The translations under genes and the position numbers were made by a program. DNA of 64,000 nucleotides, from positions 15,307,001-15,371,000 of the forward strand of contig OX940869.1 of assembly GCA_954871525.1 (NCBI GenBank), given 5' to 3'. Of the stretch, positions 44,917 through 55,582 are shown one piece after another. The notes beneath the pieces are model-generated. The model saw only the letters and a program-made list of their open reading frames with translations. It had not been told where the DNA came from and did not search any database. Position 1 is the first letter of the stretch. The number at the start of each line of letters is the position of its first letter. Origin of the DNA: Parietaria judaica. Its lineage: Eukaryota; Streptophyta; Magnoliopsida; Rosales; Urticaceae.

Positions 44917-45600
44917 TGTTGGAATTTATGCTTAATAAATTACCAATAAATGTTCTAATAAAAACTGTTGGAATTTATGCTTAATAACTTACCAATAAAT
45001 GTTCTAATAATAAATGAGTAAGTATAATGTGTTGTGTGGAGAGTAAATGAGGTAATGTGAAAAGTCCCACATTGATTAAATACAAAGAGTTTGTGCAATA
45101 TATAAGGAAAACAATAGTGAGGTGAGCTCAACATGTGGCATAGTGATGAGTGTGCCACATGAAAGCCGTGTGGAGGCGAGGTGGTGAAACCATGCCACTT
45201 TATGCCTTCGCAACGCCACCCTCACCGGCGACACCGGCTCGGGGTCGGGTGCGTGGGCGTAGAGGCGCTAGTGGCGTCTTGTAGGCGCACTTGAGGTACT
45301 TGAGCGAGCGGCGTAGGCTCAGGTCTCGGGCTTTCTCGCGGCGATTCTCGCCTCGCCATGTGTCGGTCGACAGTTACTAGCCGTTGGGGGCGGTTTCTGA
45401 CCGTTTTCTCGTTTTCCGTTTTCAGGCCATTAACTGCCGCTGAGAAGGGTCGCTACCTTCTCAACGTAACTGTTTTGCTCTCTGTATTCATTTCGCACTC
45501 AAAAACACTCTCCAAAAACGTGTTCTTGCTTACTGTTCTAATTTCACTTCGTCTTGTGATTTTCGTTCATTAAAGCTTGTCTTATCCTGGGTATTCTTGC
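44917..45600 (+). mobile_element. 5' LTR of a second copia element (right border uncertain)
   Basis: Starts TGTTGGAATTTATGC at 44917. The first 49 bases are repeated with a few changes from 44966, so the true LTR start could be either. A TATA-like TATATAAGG is at 45099-45107. A GC-rich segment follows (45170-45440). The primer site is not clear; the LTR probably ends between 45580 and 45610. Confidence 0.55.
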
Positions 45601-45679
45601 AAGCAGAGTCGAAGACGATTCAAGTCCCGACGTTTTCAACTTCGAAGAGGTTTCCGACAGTCTAATAGTATCATCGATC

Positions 45680-48600
45680 ATGGCCACCGACGCTTCTGTT
45701 TCAAGCATCAAGGTGATGAACCAAGACCTCGTGAAGTTTGACGGGACGAACTTCACTCGCTGGCAAGACAAGATGATCTTCCTCCTGACAGCCCTGAAGA
45801 TCTTCTATGTTCTCGACCTGGAGTTGGAGCCCTTTCCCGAACCGAAGGATGACGATACCGACGAGATCAAGGCGGAGCGCAAAAAGCGCAAGGAGGACGA
45901 ATTACTGTTCCGCGGTCACATTCTGAACACGCTCTCCGACCGTCTCTATGATCTCTACACGGACAATACTTCGGCGGTCGAAATCTGGAAGGCGCTCGAG
46001 TTCAAATTTCGGGCAGAGGAGGAAGCTACGAAAAAGTTTCTCATTTCTGAGTACTTTGATTTCAAAATGTTCGATGCAAAGCCGATCCTCGCCCAAGTGC
46101 ACGAACTGTAAGTGCTCGTCAACAAACTGAGGGCCGTGAAGATTGAGATTCCGTAACCTTTTCAAGTCGACGCAATTATTGCGAAATTCCCGTCGTCTAG
46201 TAAGAGTTATCGGAAGAAATTGCATCACAATTCCGAGGATTTCTCACTGGAGCAGATCCAGAAACACCTTCGAATCGAAGAGGAATCGAAGGAAAGAGAG
46301 AAACCCGATGGTGTCGGAAATTCCAAGGCCAACGCGGTGAGCGCGAAAGGAAAAAAACACGACGGGAAGAAAAACGTTTACGGTCCTAAGAATGATCAAA
46401 ATTTCAAGACTTCCGGTGCTTCGAAGGGGCCAAAAACTGGGTGTTTTGTGTGTGGCAAACCCGGTCACTACGCGAGAGATTGTCGCGTCCGGAAGACCCA
46501 AAACAACGAGGCTAATGCCACAAAGACCGATGACAACATTGTCGCTACAGTGATCGAAATTATGGCGGTCAAAGGAAAGGTTCAAGGATGGTGGTACGAC
46601 ACTTTTGCCACTGTTCACGTCTCCTACGACAAAGCGGCTTTCAAGACCTATTCTAAAGTCAACGATGGACAACAAGTCCAGATGGGAAACGAGGGACGCT
46701 CGAAGATCGTCGGCACCGGCACCGGCACCGTGGAGCTTAACTTTACTTCCGGGAAGAAAGTGACGCTGGTCAACGTGCTTCACGTTCCGGATATGTCTAG
46801 GAACCTTGCTAGTGGGGATTTGTTAGGTAAACCGGGTATTAAATCTGTTTATGAGTCGGGCAAGTTGATCTTGACCCGCAAGGGTGTGTTTGTCGGTAAA
46901 GGGTATTCCGCGGACGGAATGGTTAAGCTTTGTATCGTTGACAATGTTATCAATAAAGTTTCTACTTCTGCGTATTTCAATTGTTCAATTACTTTATGAC
47001 ATAGTAGATTAGCTCATATTGGTGTTAGCACAATGAAATGGTTAATTAAATCCGGTTTAATTTCATGCAACGTTGATGATTTTGAAAAATGTGAAATTTG
47101 CGTTAAATCGAAAATGATTAAGAAACCTTTTCATAGTGTTGAACGTAATACAAATCTGCTAGATCTTGTGCATTATGATTTGTGTGAATTTAACGGAATG
47201 AAAACCCGAGGGGGCAATCGGTATTTTATTTCATTTATTGACGATTGTTCGAGATTCACTTACGTTTTTCTTTTAAAGCATAAAGACGAAGCTTTTAATG
47301 CTTTTAAAGTTTATAAAGCGGAAGTGGAAAATCAATTAGGAATAAAAATCAAAGTCCTTAGAAGTGACAGGGGCAGAGAATATTTCCCAAATGATTTTAA
47401 TGCGTTTTGTGAAGAAAACGACATTGTACACGAGTGCTCCGCACCACGTACACCACAACAGAACGGGTTAGCTGAACGAAAAAATAGAACGTATCAAGAG
47501 ATGATAAATTCTATGTTAATGCATTCTGAATTGCCATTTAGTTTGTGGGGTGAAGCTTTGTTATGTGCATGTCATATATTGAACAGGATTCCTTTAAAGA
47601 AGACCGGTATTTCGCCGTACGAACTTTGGAAAGGTCGTGCACCGAACATCGGTTACTTTAGAGTGTGGGGCTGCGTTGCTTATTACGAGAACATGGATCC
47701 GAAAAGGACCAAGTTGGGTCCTCGCGGGATTAAATGTGTTTTTGTAGGTTACGCGGCCAATATTAAGGCATATAGACTTCTTGACTTGGAGTCTAATGTG
47801 ATAATTGAATCACGAGATGTGGAATTCTTTGAGAATCTTATCACGAAGAATAAATATTCTGAGATACCCAAAAATGAAGAACCTCACGAGGAGAGTTCTT
47901 CACGGGTTGTTGAAAAACAACCCAAGCTTCAGATTAGCAAGAGAGTTCGAAAGGCTAAGGATCTAGGACTGAACGAAATAGATTCTCAACTCATTTCCTT
48001 TTACTTAGTAGAAGGAGATAGGGAGAATTTTGTTCGTAAGATTCCTATCATTCTTCTAGTGGAAGATGATCCAAAATCCTTTAAGGAAGCTGTAGCTTCA
48101 CAGGACTCTGCTTTTTGGAAAGATGTTATCCAAGACGAGATGGATTCGATTATGTCTAACCACACTTGGGAGCTTGTCGACTTACCCAAAGGGTCGAGAC
48201 CCATTGGATGTAAATGGGTGTTTAGAAGAAAGTATCATAGTGATGGTACTTTAAACACCTACAAGGCTAGATTAGTAACCAAAGGATTTTGACAAAAGGA
48301 AGGGATCGATTACTTCGATACTTATGCACCGGTAGCGAGAACGACAACAGTTAGGATACTGTTTGCGTTAGCTTCATTGCATAACCTCTTTGTTCATCAA
48401 ATGGATGTCAAAACGACATTCTTAAATGGAGATCTTAATGAGGAGATTTACATGGAGCAACCGGAGGGTTACTTACTTCCCGGTAATGAACAAAAGGTTT
48501 GCAAGCTTGTCAAATCATTATATGCTTTGAAACAAGCACCTAAACAGTGGCATCAGAAGTTTGACTCGGTCATTCTTGCAAATGGATTCGTTCACAACGT

Positions 48601-49547
48601 TTGTGACAAGTGTTTGTACACAAAGGTGCGTGAAAACACTGTGATATTCCTTTGTCTTTACGTTGATGATATGTTGATCATTAGCAACGAGATGAACAGA
48701 ATTTTAGAAACGAATAGGTTTCTATCTTCTACATTCAAGATGAAAGATCTTGGACAAGTTGACACGATTCTAGGAATCAAGGTTAAGCGAACCAGTGGGG
48801 ATTATGAACTCAGTCAATCGCACTATGTTGAGAAAGTGCTTGATAAGTTCAAACATTTGAAGTTCAAAGAAGTGAACACCCCATTTGATCCTAGTGTTAA
48901 ACTTGAGAAGAATAATGGGAGAGTTGTGGCTCAGTTGAAGTATGCAAGTGCTATCGGTTGTCTTATGTATTTGATGCAATGCACTAGACCTGATATAGCA
49001 CTTGCTGTTAGTAAAATGAGCAGATTTACTAGCAACCCCAACGGTGAGCATTGGAAGGCTATCGGGAGGATTTTTGGTTATCTTATGAAAACCAAAAATC
49101 TCGGCCTCCAATATGGTAGGTTTCCTGCCATACTCGAAGGATATACTGACGCTAGTTGGATATCGAGTGTCGGAGATAAAAAATCTACATCGGGATGGGT
49201 TTTCACACTTGCCGAAGGTGCAATTTCTTGGAAGAGCAAGAAACAAACGTGTATTACTCATTCGACCATGGAGTCAGAGTTTGTAGCTCATGCTTCCGCT
49301 GGTCAAGAGACTGAGTGGTTGAGGGACCTTCTTTTAGAACCTCCGTTGGCTAAGGACAATATATCGAATGTGTCGATACATTGTGACAGTCAAGCTACTT
49401 TAGCTAGAGCATACAACGAAGTGTATAACGGGAAGTCTAGACATATTAGTCTAAGACATGACTACGTAAGGATATTGATCAAGGATGGGATCATTTCACT
49501 TTCGTTTGTGCGTACCAGCTACAATTTAGCTGATCCTTTTACTAAAC
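45680..49547 (+). pseudogene. Copia gag-pol, one frame with four nonsense codons, 3' end lost
   Basis: One frame covers gag (VKFDGTNFTRWQDKM start; zinc knuckle CFVCGKPGHYARDC near 46440), protease (WWYDTFATVHV near 46592; the usual DTGA is DTFA), pre-integrase (HSRLAHIG), integrase (DLVHYDLCEF, SDRGREYFP, PQQNGLAERKNRT), RT (YVDDMLII near 48660) and RNase H (YTDASW, HCDSQATLARAYN) to NLADPFTK. Interruptions are TAA 46109, TAA 46154, TGA 46997 (normally Trp) and TGA 48290. No frameshift was found over 3.9 kb. The C-terminus, polypurine tract and 3' LTR are missing: the frame runs straight into a Mutator-like element at about 49550. Confidence 0.85.
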
Positions 49548-49552
49548 AATTT

Positions 49553-50710
49553 AGCTGGGACCAATTTATGCCACGTATTTATGCCACGTCATCATCCATT
49601 TTAACTCAAAAAATCAGAAATAAAAAAATTAAACCCACTTTTAATCCTAAATTAGTTATGATAAACAAATGAGAGTAATTATTTTAAATAAATTAAAATA
49701 CAATAAAAACAAATCATTATTATCAAAACCCATGATTCCACCTGAGCTTGCTTCCTCACCAGTAGGTTGCCTCTCTTTCGCGCCAGTTGCAGGTTGTTAT
49801 GGATACTCAGGGGTCTTTCACTTCCACTCGGTGCTTGTCCTAATCGACAAAAATACTCTACATTTCTGGGACCGACTTGAACCCCGGACGAAAGTTTCGT
49901 GGCTGTTACAAAAAGAAGGTATGAACTCGTATTTTCATCATCCCAATTTTTTCGAGTTTGATTTTTAGGGGATATATCTGAGTGAGTTCAAGTAATATGT
50001 GTTAATTTATTTTATTTTATTTGGAATTGTCGTAAAGAGGTCGAAGGAGGTTGTCGATTATTTCACTGGATTGACCCGCCGGTCGGTAGAGATGGCGGAG
50101 GCAGCTTCGAAGACGGACACCGTGGAACCCTTCATTCTCGTTGTCTGAGGTCTGGGTCACGCCAGCAAGGCGGAGGAGCAGGAGCAGACGGGTTGGGTTC
50201 GCCGGAAGTAGCCATTCACTGTCGTCTGAGTGTGAGATTTAGGGTTTCGATAGAAGCTTGAAGAAGAAGAGAGAGAGAGAGAGAGAGGCGAAAAGAGAAG
50301 CTGGATGGTTTGGTTTTTTGGTAGTTGTTCCTTCGATTTAAAAAGAGATGTTTTTATTTATTATTTATTTATTTGTTGTGTTTATATCTGATTGTAATAA
50401 TATGTAATAATTTTTTTTTAATATAATTCGTTTAGGAATTAGGATTAAACGTGAATTTTAATTTTTTTATTTATGATTTTTTTTGAGTTAAAATGGGTGC
50501 TGACGTGGCATGGACACGTGGCATAAATTGGTCCCAGTCAGCAAGCAACTATCGGCCACGTGGCTGGGTCTAACGGTGGAGTTGACGGATTGGACAAACC
50601 TGGAACATCAGCGACAAAAGCCTCATGTTAGGTACTTTTGCCTAGGTTATTTGAGGTTGGGCTCATCGAAGAATATCGCAAAAGGTTGAATATTTTTGCC
50701 GTAATTAACC
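49553..50710. mobile_element. Mutator-like foldback element, left end deleted
   Basis: The right end GCCGTAATTAACC and the flanking motif GTTGAATATTTTTGCCG match the 35408-36575 family. The left arm begins abruptly at GCTGGGACCAATTTATGCC, which is complementary to about 50550-50530; the outer roughly 170 bases of the left arm are missing and copia pol is joined there. The interior has a purine run (GA)n near 50270-50288 and no transposase. Confidence 0.65.
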
Positions 50711-50846
50711 TTAAATATTAAGAATATACCGCTACGCCAACCAAACATTCGGTATATGTATCGTCAATAACTCTAATCACTAATCATAATACTTAATGAC
50801 AATTTAACTATTTTTTATTTTATTTTTTATCATAAGATGTGCTCAC

Positions 50847-50932
50847 CTAATTCTCGAGCAAGAATTGAAGTGGGAAAGAAGAAAAACAGTTGCGAGAAGG
50901 ATGCTGATTAGGATAACAAAGACCTTCTTCAT
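50847..50932 (-). pseudogene. Peptide gene copy 3: exon 1 only, frameshifted
   Basis: Starts MKKVFVILISILLATV as in the other copies. It is 86 bases instead of 85 because of an extra A in the run at about 50882-50886, so the end of the signal sequence is out of frame. The donor GTGAGC follows. No exon 2 occurs between here and 44917. The upstream TATA box is present but changed to TATAAATAAA. Confidence 0.75.
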
Positions 50933-51039
50933 CTTGGCAGCTTCAAGATTTGTGGTTTAGTATGTCTTAAGCAACCTTCATTTTGCTTCATTTATTTATA
51001 GTGAAAGTCCACAACTGTAGGAAACAGATCACTTACAAG

Positions 51040-51897
51040 CAGGGCCGGCCCTAACATCTCAGGAGCCCTAGGCGAAATAACTTTGAGAGGCCCCTAAATA
51101 TATATATATATATATTAAAATATTTTTTTTCAATAGTAACTAGGTACGTTAACAAATTAATCACTAATAATATTTTAAGTTTGAAAAAGATATTAAATTT
51201 AAATTTTAAAGTTTAGAAATAGATATTTTTTTAGAGAAAAATGATAGTGACAAATGAAAAGAACAAACAAAATGTATTGCTAATTAGTTTATTTTTAATT
51301 AAATAATAATAAATTATAGTATAAAAACTCGATATTAAAAGTAGCATGGTGGTGTTATCATTAATAAATGTGAATTTTATAAGATTGTTTTTAGACAAAG
51401 AACGTTATTGTTGGTAAGAATTATCAACAAAACTCTGTCAAAAAAAAAAAAAAAAATTATCAACAAAACACACTTTCTTTTCATATCATTTAATGTGGTG
51501 GTAAATAAAGAATAATAGTATAATACTCACATAACAATTTAATTTTAAAATTTAAGTATCATTTTTAATAGAAAAAAATAAGAAAAAGAAAATTAAAAAG
51601 ACTCCCACTTCTATTCTTCCACGTAATGCAAAACTCTTTAGATAAAAATAAGAAGAAAAATAAATAAGAGATGTAAATATGATGGGCCCCACTCTTATAT
51701 TAAATCAATATTTAATAACTTTTCAAAATTCTCTTTCTTCAACCTCTGCACATTTGCAACACCGCATTCAATGGTGTTCGACTGTTCGTCATCCATTTTT
51801 ACTCCCGACGGTCGATGATCAGAAAAGGGGGCCCCCTCGAAATCGGGGGCCCAAGGCCGGCGCCTCGCGCTCCTTGCCTGAAGGCCGGCCGGAGTAA
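51040..51897. mobile_element. hAT-like MITE in the promoter of peptide gene copy 3
   Basis: Left end CAGGGCCGGCCCTAAC. The right part carries GGGGGCCC, GCGCCTCGCGC and a mutated GGCCGGCC terminus. Flanks CTTACAAG (51032-51039) and GTTACAAG (51898-51905) make an eight-base duplication with one mismatch, as expected for hAT. It splits sequence that is continuous upstream of copies 1 and 2. No transposase. Confidence 0.7.
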
Positions 51898-51979
51898 GTT
51901 ACAAGTGTAATTCCTCTTATGCCCTTAATTATAGTACCCAGGCCCTTGGCAAATATGAAAGTGCAACGAAATTATAAAA

Positions 51980-52404
51980 GGGTTAATGATGACAAAAATA
52001 CTTAAAGTTTGGTCAAAAAACCTCTCGTGTACCCAAAGTTTAAAAGTGGTGGTAAAAATACCCAAAATTACATTTGGGGAGTTGAACACTCTATTCTCGT
52101 AACGCCGTTAACTTACCTATTAACTCTGTCCACATGGACAAATTTGTTTTGTTAAGTGTAATCATTAGGGGGTTAATTAGTTGTATTATAGTATTAATTA
52201 GGGGTTTAATTTGTTATTTTGTCGTAAACGAGGCTGATGTAGGCTCGTCCACGTGGCAGAAATTTTTATGTGGGCAACCCACGTTTGTCCACGTGGCCAG
52301 AGTTAACGGGTAAGTTAACGGCGTTACGAGAATGGAGTGGTCAACTCCTCAAATGTGACTTTGGGTATTTTTATCACCACTTTTAAACTTTGAGTACACG
52401 AGGT
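51980..52404. mobile_element. Mutator-like foldback element, cut by a copia LTR
   Basis: Left end GGGTTAATGATGACAAAAATAC. The right arm mirrors it (GTATTTTTATCACC..., CTTTGAGTACACGAGGT) up to 52404, where the long copia LTR begins. The rest of the right terminus should lie beyond the copia element, outside the window. Confidence 0.6.
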
Positions 52405-54626
52405 TGTTGGGAATATTCTTTCACAATTATACAACATTCTGGGGATCTCGTCATGGATCCCGTGAATATTATCGCGAAATATACCGTCGAACCGTTCAGG
52501 AAACATTTAAAAAATTATTTTAAGCCGGAAAACATGTTAACCGGCCAACGGTCCGAACATCAGATAATAACCATATTACAAGAACTGATAAATATTAGGT
52601 AATTTAATATTCATAAATCATTATTAATAATCTTGTCTATAGGAAATAAATAGAAAGCAGTAAATGGTCGCATTTATTAGCCCAATGCATAAGGCCGTAC
52701 CTCAGTTGTCGACTTCCGGCTACGCGTTCTGACCTTGGCAAGGCTCCGCCGGTGCTGAGGGAAACACCCGTGATCTTCCTGGATTCCTCGTACCGAAGCG
52801 TGGGCTTCGCCGGCAGGACTCCGTCGCAAATTTTAACTGATGGTTCTTTTTAATCTTCCGGAGAACTAAGTCTCTTAAGCCGAACCAGAGAGGGAGATCA
52901 AAGAAAATTCGCTGACCCTTAATTAATTAATTTCCAATCCGACGGTAAAGATTAAATCTCAAACCGATCTAACGGATATAATTAATTAGACCAAATTCGA
53001 AAACTTTAAACTTTGTCATCAAGTTATCAATTTCAAATTAGGGATTCGCTTAAAATCAATTATCTTAATCCAACGGTTGATATTAAATCCTAACCGATCC
53101 AATAGATTAAATTGATTTTAGGGTTTTTCTGAAATACCAAAACATTTGGTACTTATGCTGCAAATATGAAAATACCAAAGTCTATCCATTCGAATGCTAT
53201 GGTTCCACATTCCAAGCAGCCCAAATCGATTTACATATATATATATATAAATATATATTTTATATATTAATATAAATCTATTAATTATTAATTAATTATT
53301 AATAAGATATTAATAATTAAATCCAAATAATTAAATTATATTAATATTCTCTGATTTCAATATCACACATTCAAATGTCATGGTGTCACACCATCATTTA
53401 AATTCGTGACATGTGATTTAATTTCATAGTTTACCGAAACGATCATACACTTAGAAATTGTCTAAATCACAAACCGTACGTCAAAACGACTCGGTTTAAA
53501 AAGAAAAGTTTCTTAGAATTTAATTTCCAACAACTTTTATGTTGACAGAAAATTCAAATTCTACTTTCTTTTGTCAGTTAATTTCAGTTGCCAAGATATG
53601 GTACTTTTGCCACGCTACTGATAAAACTATCTGATGCCTGTCACAGACTTTAGTTTTATAAGTCTTGCCAAATGATTAAACATCTCAAAATGTTCCTATC
53701 ACGTACGTATCATCTGTTACAAAGCTATCATGGGGACCATGGACCCGTATCACTTAAGCTTCAATGAACTGCTAGAGTGTTCGTCAAACTTCGGTGTAAT
53801 TCCACTATAAACCCGAGGCTGCACTCTTTAGTGATACAATATATATTATTCCCTTTATTATAGCAGGGTGTCCATTGATACAATCAAATTCGGGTTATTG
53901 ATCTTTCACTTGATGATCCACACATGAGCAGGCGGTTTTTACCGTTATACCCCTAATTGCATTTTCATCCTTGACTCAGTCAGTAATATCATGAGTAACC
54001 CACTTATGGTTTCGATTCATAAGTTGCACACGGGTACTTCTCACCACCGACAATCAAGGGAATCATCATGACTCTGAAGAGAGTTGTGTGATGCACATGT
54101 CTATGACCAAGCTACCCTTACTGCTGACTATCATGTTCCCAAAATAATAGTCTTGGGAACAACGAAAATATATTGTGTTCTTTAACGGTGAAATCAATGA
54201 ACAATCAAGCCAGTAGCTCAGACTCAAGATCACTAAGGACTTAAATCGAATATCCATTTGATCATCTACTAGTGACTCAACTCCAAGTTATTAGTGACGG
54301 TCTTATATGATAACTTTAAAAATTTAAGTCAGGTCCAGTCCAGTATGAAGACACTTCATACTTATTGCACTTCTAGTGAGTATGACACACACAAAATCCA
54401 GAATATGATTGTCACTTAGTCACATTAATGACCTTATACAATTAATGGGCTCCCACCCAGTTAATCAGGTCATAGACATTTTAAGTTCATTTATTATGAT
54501 TATTATATCTTCCTCACATTGACTCTGTTGTGATAATAATAATATAATTGCATCCTTTATGAACTAAGGATCAAACATTCTATTTTACTATACCAGAAAC
54601 TATAATAAGATTAACGTAATAAGCAC
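52405..54626 (-). mobile_element. Second copy of the long copia LTR, internally deleted and interrupted
   Basis: Collinear with 25487-28140. It shares the TGTTGGG end, the GGCCGTACCTC block, the GCAGGGTGTCCATTGATAC block and the GTCTATGACCAAGC marker. About 450 bases with the TATA box are missing at about 52918. The sequence stops at 54626 within the TATAATAAGATTA block, where a gypsy LTR begins. The marker GATGCACATGTCTATGACC is here continuous with LTR sequence, which shows the unrearranged order compared with the array junctions. Confidence 0.8.
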
Positions 54627-54856
54627 TGTTGAGGTCGGATTTCGTCAAATCCATCTTCAACACAACTCGTGTCGTTTTGTTCATAAACGACATGAGGGAA
54701 GACGAGGAAGTCCTCATCCGAGGAGGATTATTCCCGAGGGGGATCATCCGCGAGGAGGTATGGCCACGAGGAGGGATGGTTAGCGTGAGAGCCAAACCAC
54801 GATGAAGCGTCCCATCACGCTCGTCTCGAGGAATTTCGTCATGCTGATCGGCGCAG

Positions 54857-55070
54857 AGCCCAATGACGGCTGAAGAGATGTGCATTTAATGAAGCTGACT
54901 ACCCACTCGATAAGAAGCGTCAGCGACGAGGCTTGTAGAGCCCAATGACGGCTCAAGAGATGTGCATTTAATGAAGTTGACATACCCACTCGATAAGAAG
55001 CGTCAGGGACGAGGCTTGCAGGGCCAAATGACGGCTGAAGAGATGTCATTTAATGAGGTTCACCTACCCA
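54857..55070 (+). repeat. About 82-bp tandem repeats in LTR U3
   Basis: Three imperfect units start at AGCCCAATGACGGCTGAAG (about 54857), AGCCCAATGACGGCTCAAG (about 54939) and GGCCAAATGACGGCTGAAG (about 55021). They share TGCATTTAATGAAG and CACTCGATAAGAAGCGTCAG. They lie 130-340 bases upstream of the TATA box, an enhancer-like position. Confidence 0.85.
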
Positions 55071-55198
55071 AAATGACAGTCTGCTCAGGTGCGACATAAA
55101 GCAGAAATCTGCCATGCTTTCCCTCAAATCACTTTAGGAAACGAATGATGAAAGAGAAAAAGAGCGGGAAAGCCGAGAAGAGGACGTAATGTAAACTC

Positions 55199-55207
55199 TA
55201 TAAAAGG
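55199..55207 (+). promoter_or_regulatory. LTR TATA box
   Basis: TATAAAAGG in the Tat-lineage LTR, followed by a purine-rich leader. Confidence 0.6.
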
Positions 55208-55518
55208 CAAGAGAAGCCACAGTCAGGGAGGGGGACCGGCATAGAAGAGAGAAACTAGTTTTAGAGAAAGAAACTCCAATCTTAAAGAGATTTCTTTGTA
55301 TTTTTGAGTACCGATCTATTGTAATCCGATTATATTGAGATTAGAGAGCGTCGTCGTATATTTTTTCATCATACTCCGGGTGTCCAACTAATAAACGGGA
55401 GAAACCGAGTCCTTTCGGGAATATAATAAATCAGGAATATTCGTGTTCATATTATTATTGTGTTCATTTGATTATTCTTGTGACTGGAAGAGGGCGGTGA
55501 AAATCGCCCTCTACAGTT

Positions 55519-55535
55519 TGGCGCCCACCGAGGGG
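55519..55535 (+). other. Primer binding site of the Tat-lineage element
   Basis: TGGCGCCCACCGAGGGG, three bases after the LTR end. The TGG start matches a tRNA CCA end; the remainder fits plant tRNA-Lys (from memory, one mismatch). Confidence 0.75.
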
Positions 55536-55582
55536 CCAGGGTTTTCTTTCTAACTCACAGCCAGGAATCCGAAGGAGAAAGC

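Larger units (their letters stand above)
54627..55515 (+). mobile_element. 5' LTR of a Tat-lineage gypsy element
   Basis: Starts TGTTGAGGTCGGATTTCG and ends CCCTCTACA. TATAAAAGG at 55199-55207 is about 310 bases before the end. The five bases before it, AGCAC (54622-54626), are the likely target duplication; the partner lies outside the window. It was inserted into a copia LTR. Confidence 0.85.
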
